From DASRHK01 sp035650495 (lineage in GTDB: Bacteria; Pseudomonadota; Gammaproteobacteria; Nevskiales; Nevskiaceae), in assembly GCA_035650495.1 (NCBI GenBank), contig DASRHK010000061.1:1-14469 (forward strand): DNA of 14,469 bases. The letters are read 5' to 3'. Under the pieces are notes generated by a model. The model was not told where the DNA came from. It did not search any database and saw only the letters and a list, made by a program, of their open reading frames with translations. Every line of letters begins with the position of its first letter. Positions within the stretch are counted from its first letter, which is position 1. Positions 13,465-14,469 of the stretch are shown here, piece after piece. The position numbers and the translations under genes were made by a program.

Positions 13465-14469
13465 TCAATGCAGCAACGGCACCAGGAGCAGCGCCACGAT
13501 GTTGATGATCTTGATCAGCGGATTGATCGCCGGACCGGCCGTGTCCTTGTACGGATCGCCGACCGTGTCGCCCGTGACCGCGGCCTTGTGCGTCTCGGAG
13601 CCCTTGCCGCCGAAGTGACCGTCCTCGATGTACTTCTTCGCGTTGTCCCACGCGCCGCCGCCGGTGGTCATCGAGATCGCGACGAAGAGACCCGTGACGA
13701 TGGTGCCGATCAGCACGCCGCCGAGCGCCTTGGCGCCGAGGATGAGACCGACGAGCACCGGAACCAGGATCGGCAGCAGCGACGGGATGATCATCTCCTT
13801 GATCGCGGCCTTGGTCAGCATGTCGACCGCGGTGCCATACTCCGGCTTGGCGGTGCCTTCCATGATGCCCTTGATCTCCTTGAACTGGCGGCGAACCTCG
13901 ATCACCACCGAGCCGGCGGCGCGTCCGACCGCCATCATGCCGAGCGCGCCGAACAGGAACGGCAGCGCGCCGCCGACGAACAGGCCGATCACGACGTACG
14001 GGTTGTTGAGCTGGAAGGAGATCGTGTCCGCGAGGTTCGGGAAGTAGTGCTTCAGGTCCTCGGTATAGGCCGCGAACAGCACCAGGGCGGCGAGCGCCGC
14101 CGAGCCGATCGCATAGCCCTTGGTCACCGCCTTGGTGGTGTTGCCGACCGCGTCGAGCGCGTCGGTCACCTTGCGGACTTCCGGCGGCAGGCCCGACATC
14201 TCGGCGATGCCACCGGCATTGTCGGTGACCGGGCCGTAGGCGTCGAGCGCCACCACGATGCCGGCCAGCGAGAGCATCGCGGTCGCAGAAATCGCGATGC
14301 CGTAGAGGCCGGCCAGATTATAGGCGCAGACGATGGCCGCGCAGATCACGATCACCGGCAGGGCGGTCGCTTCCATCGAGACCGCGAGACCCTGGATGAT
14401 GTTGGTGCCGTGGCCGGTGGTCGACGCCAGGGCGATGCTGCGCACCGGACGATAGGCCGTCGAGGTGTA
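13465..14469 (-). CDS. hppA: Membrane-bound proton-translocating pyrophosphatase (5' part outside window)
   Basis: C-terminal 334 residues of a membrane pyrophosphatase (full length usually near 670-700), which couples pyrophosphate hydrolysis to H+ pumping across the inner membrane. The frame is open to the right edge, starting YTSTAYRPVRSIA, so the GTG at 14445 is internal. Family hallmarks are TGHGTNIIQGLAVSMEATALP, VALDAYGPVTDNAGGIAEMSG, DALDAVGNTTKAVTKGYAIGSA and GGAWDNAKKYIEDG plus GDTVGDPYKDTAGPAINPLIKI. Several membrane helices alternate with these loops. GNTTKAVTKG (14116-14145) carries Lys and Thr at the two positions that are Ala and Gly in K+-dependent enzymes (GNTTAAIGKG), which marks the K+-independent class. 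That residue rule is established for the family; pumped ion and K+ independence here are inferred. A repeat hairpin and a strong terminator follow. Confidence 0.95.
   Translation of the reverse strand, partial: YTSTAYRPVRSIALASTTGHGTNIIQGLAVSMEATALPVIVICAAIVCAYNLAGLYGIAISATAMLSLAGIVVALDAYGPVTDNAGGIAEMSGLPPEVRKVTDALDAVGNTTKAVTKGYAIGSAALAALVLFAAYTEDLKHYFPNLADTISFQLNNPYVVIGLFVGGALPFLFGALGMMAVGRAAGSVVIEVRRQFKEIKGIMEGTAKPEYGTAVDMLTKAAIKEMIIPSLLPILVPVLVGLILGAKALGGVLIGTIVTGLFVAISMTTGGGAWDNAKKYIEDGHFGGKGSETHKAAVTGDTVGDPYKDTAGPAINPLIKIINIVALLLVPLLH

Noticed and set aside
1..14469. CRISPR arrays, tRNA or rRNA genes, insertion sequences, prophage or defence genes
   Set aside because: I looked for direct repeat-spacer patterns, cloverleaf-like segments, transposase or integrase motifs and defence domains on both strands and saw none.

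Overview
The window is ordinary, densely packed chromosomal DNA of a high-GC proteobacterium, most likely a betaproteobacterium or a related gammaproteobacterium. The evidence is a complete FadE-type acyl-CoA dehydrogenase, GlpD, SanA, a family I pyrophosphatase close to E. coli Ppa, a C4 zinc-finger DksA/TraR protein, and interspersed 30-bp GGATTCCCGC/GCGGGAATGAC-type hairpin repeats. The genus cannot be fixed from the sequence. No tRNA, rRNA, CRISPR array, insertion sequence or prophage gene was seen.

Plus strand, 1-3283: an operon-like run of four genes with gaps of 52, 13 and 4 bp. It holds the 3' part of a CoxE-like VWA-domain protein (cut by the window edge), a MAPEG membrane protein, a SanA/DUF218 envelope protein, and an exported S41 processing protease with an intact Ser/Lys catalytic pair. 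This looks like an envelope-maintenance set. It meets a small exported CxxC protein (minus strand, 3302-3649) tail to tail across an inverted repeat.

Divergent control region, 3650-3779: 130 bp with a near-perfect FNR/ANR-type box (CTGAT-N4-ATCAA) at 3709-3722. It faces a short DksA/TraR-like gene that is translationally coupled (GTGA overlap) to a small lipoprotein gene. This is the clearest regulatory signal in the window and suggests oxygen-responsive control.

Minus strand, 14469 down to 4419, read in transcription order: the C-terminal half of a membrane H+-pyrophosphatase (hppA, with a sequence signature of the K+-independent class), a dispersed repeat and an intrinsic terminator; a small membrane protein; soluble pyrophosphatase ppa; an exported FecR-domain protein with a SPOR-like tail; a 749-residue exported protein with a PPC-like region, Asp-box repeats, an FN3 domain and a GlyGly-CTERM-like anchor; fadE; an atypical short-chain dehydrogenase overlapping fadE by ATGA; two tandem hairpins; and glpD. 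fadE, the SDR and glpD together point to use of fatty acids and glycerol from lipids. ppa and hppA both hydrolyse pyrophosphate, which acyl-CoA synthesis releases.

No clearly new multi-gene system is evident. The best leads are the FNR-box/DksA-like/lipoprotein unit, the FecR-SPOR plus CTERM-anchored Asp-box pair, the repeat family with a compensatory stem change, and the tandem hairpins directly in front of glpD.
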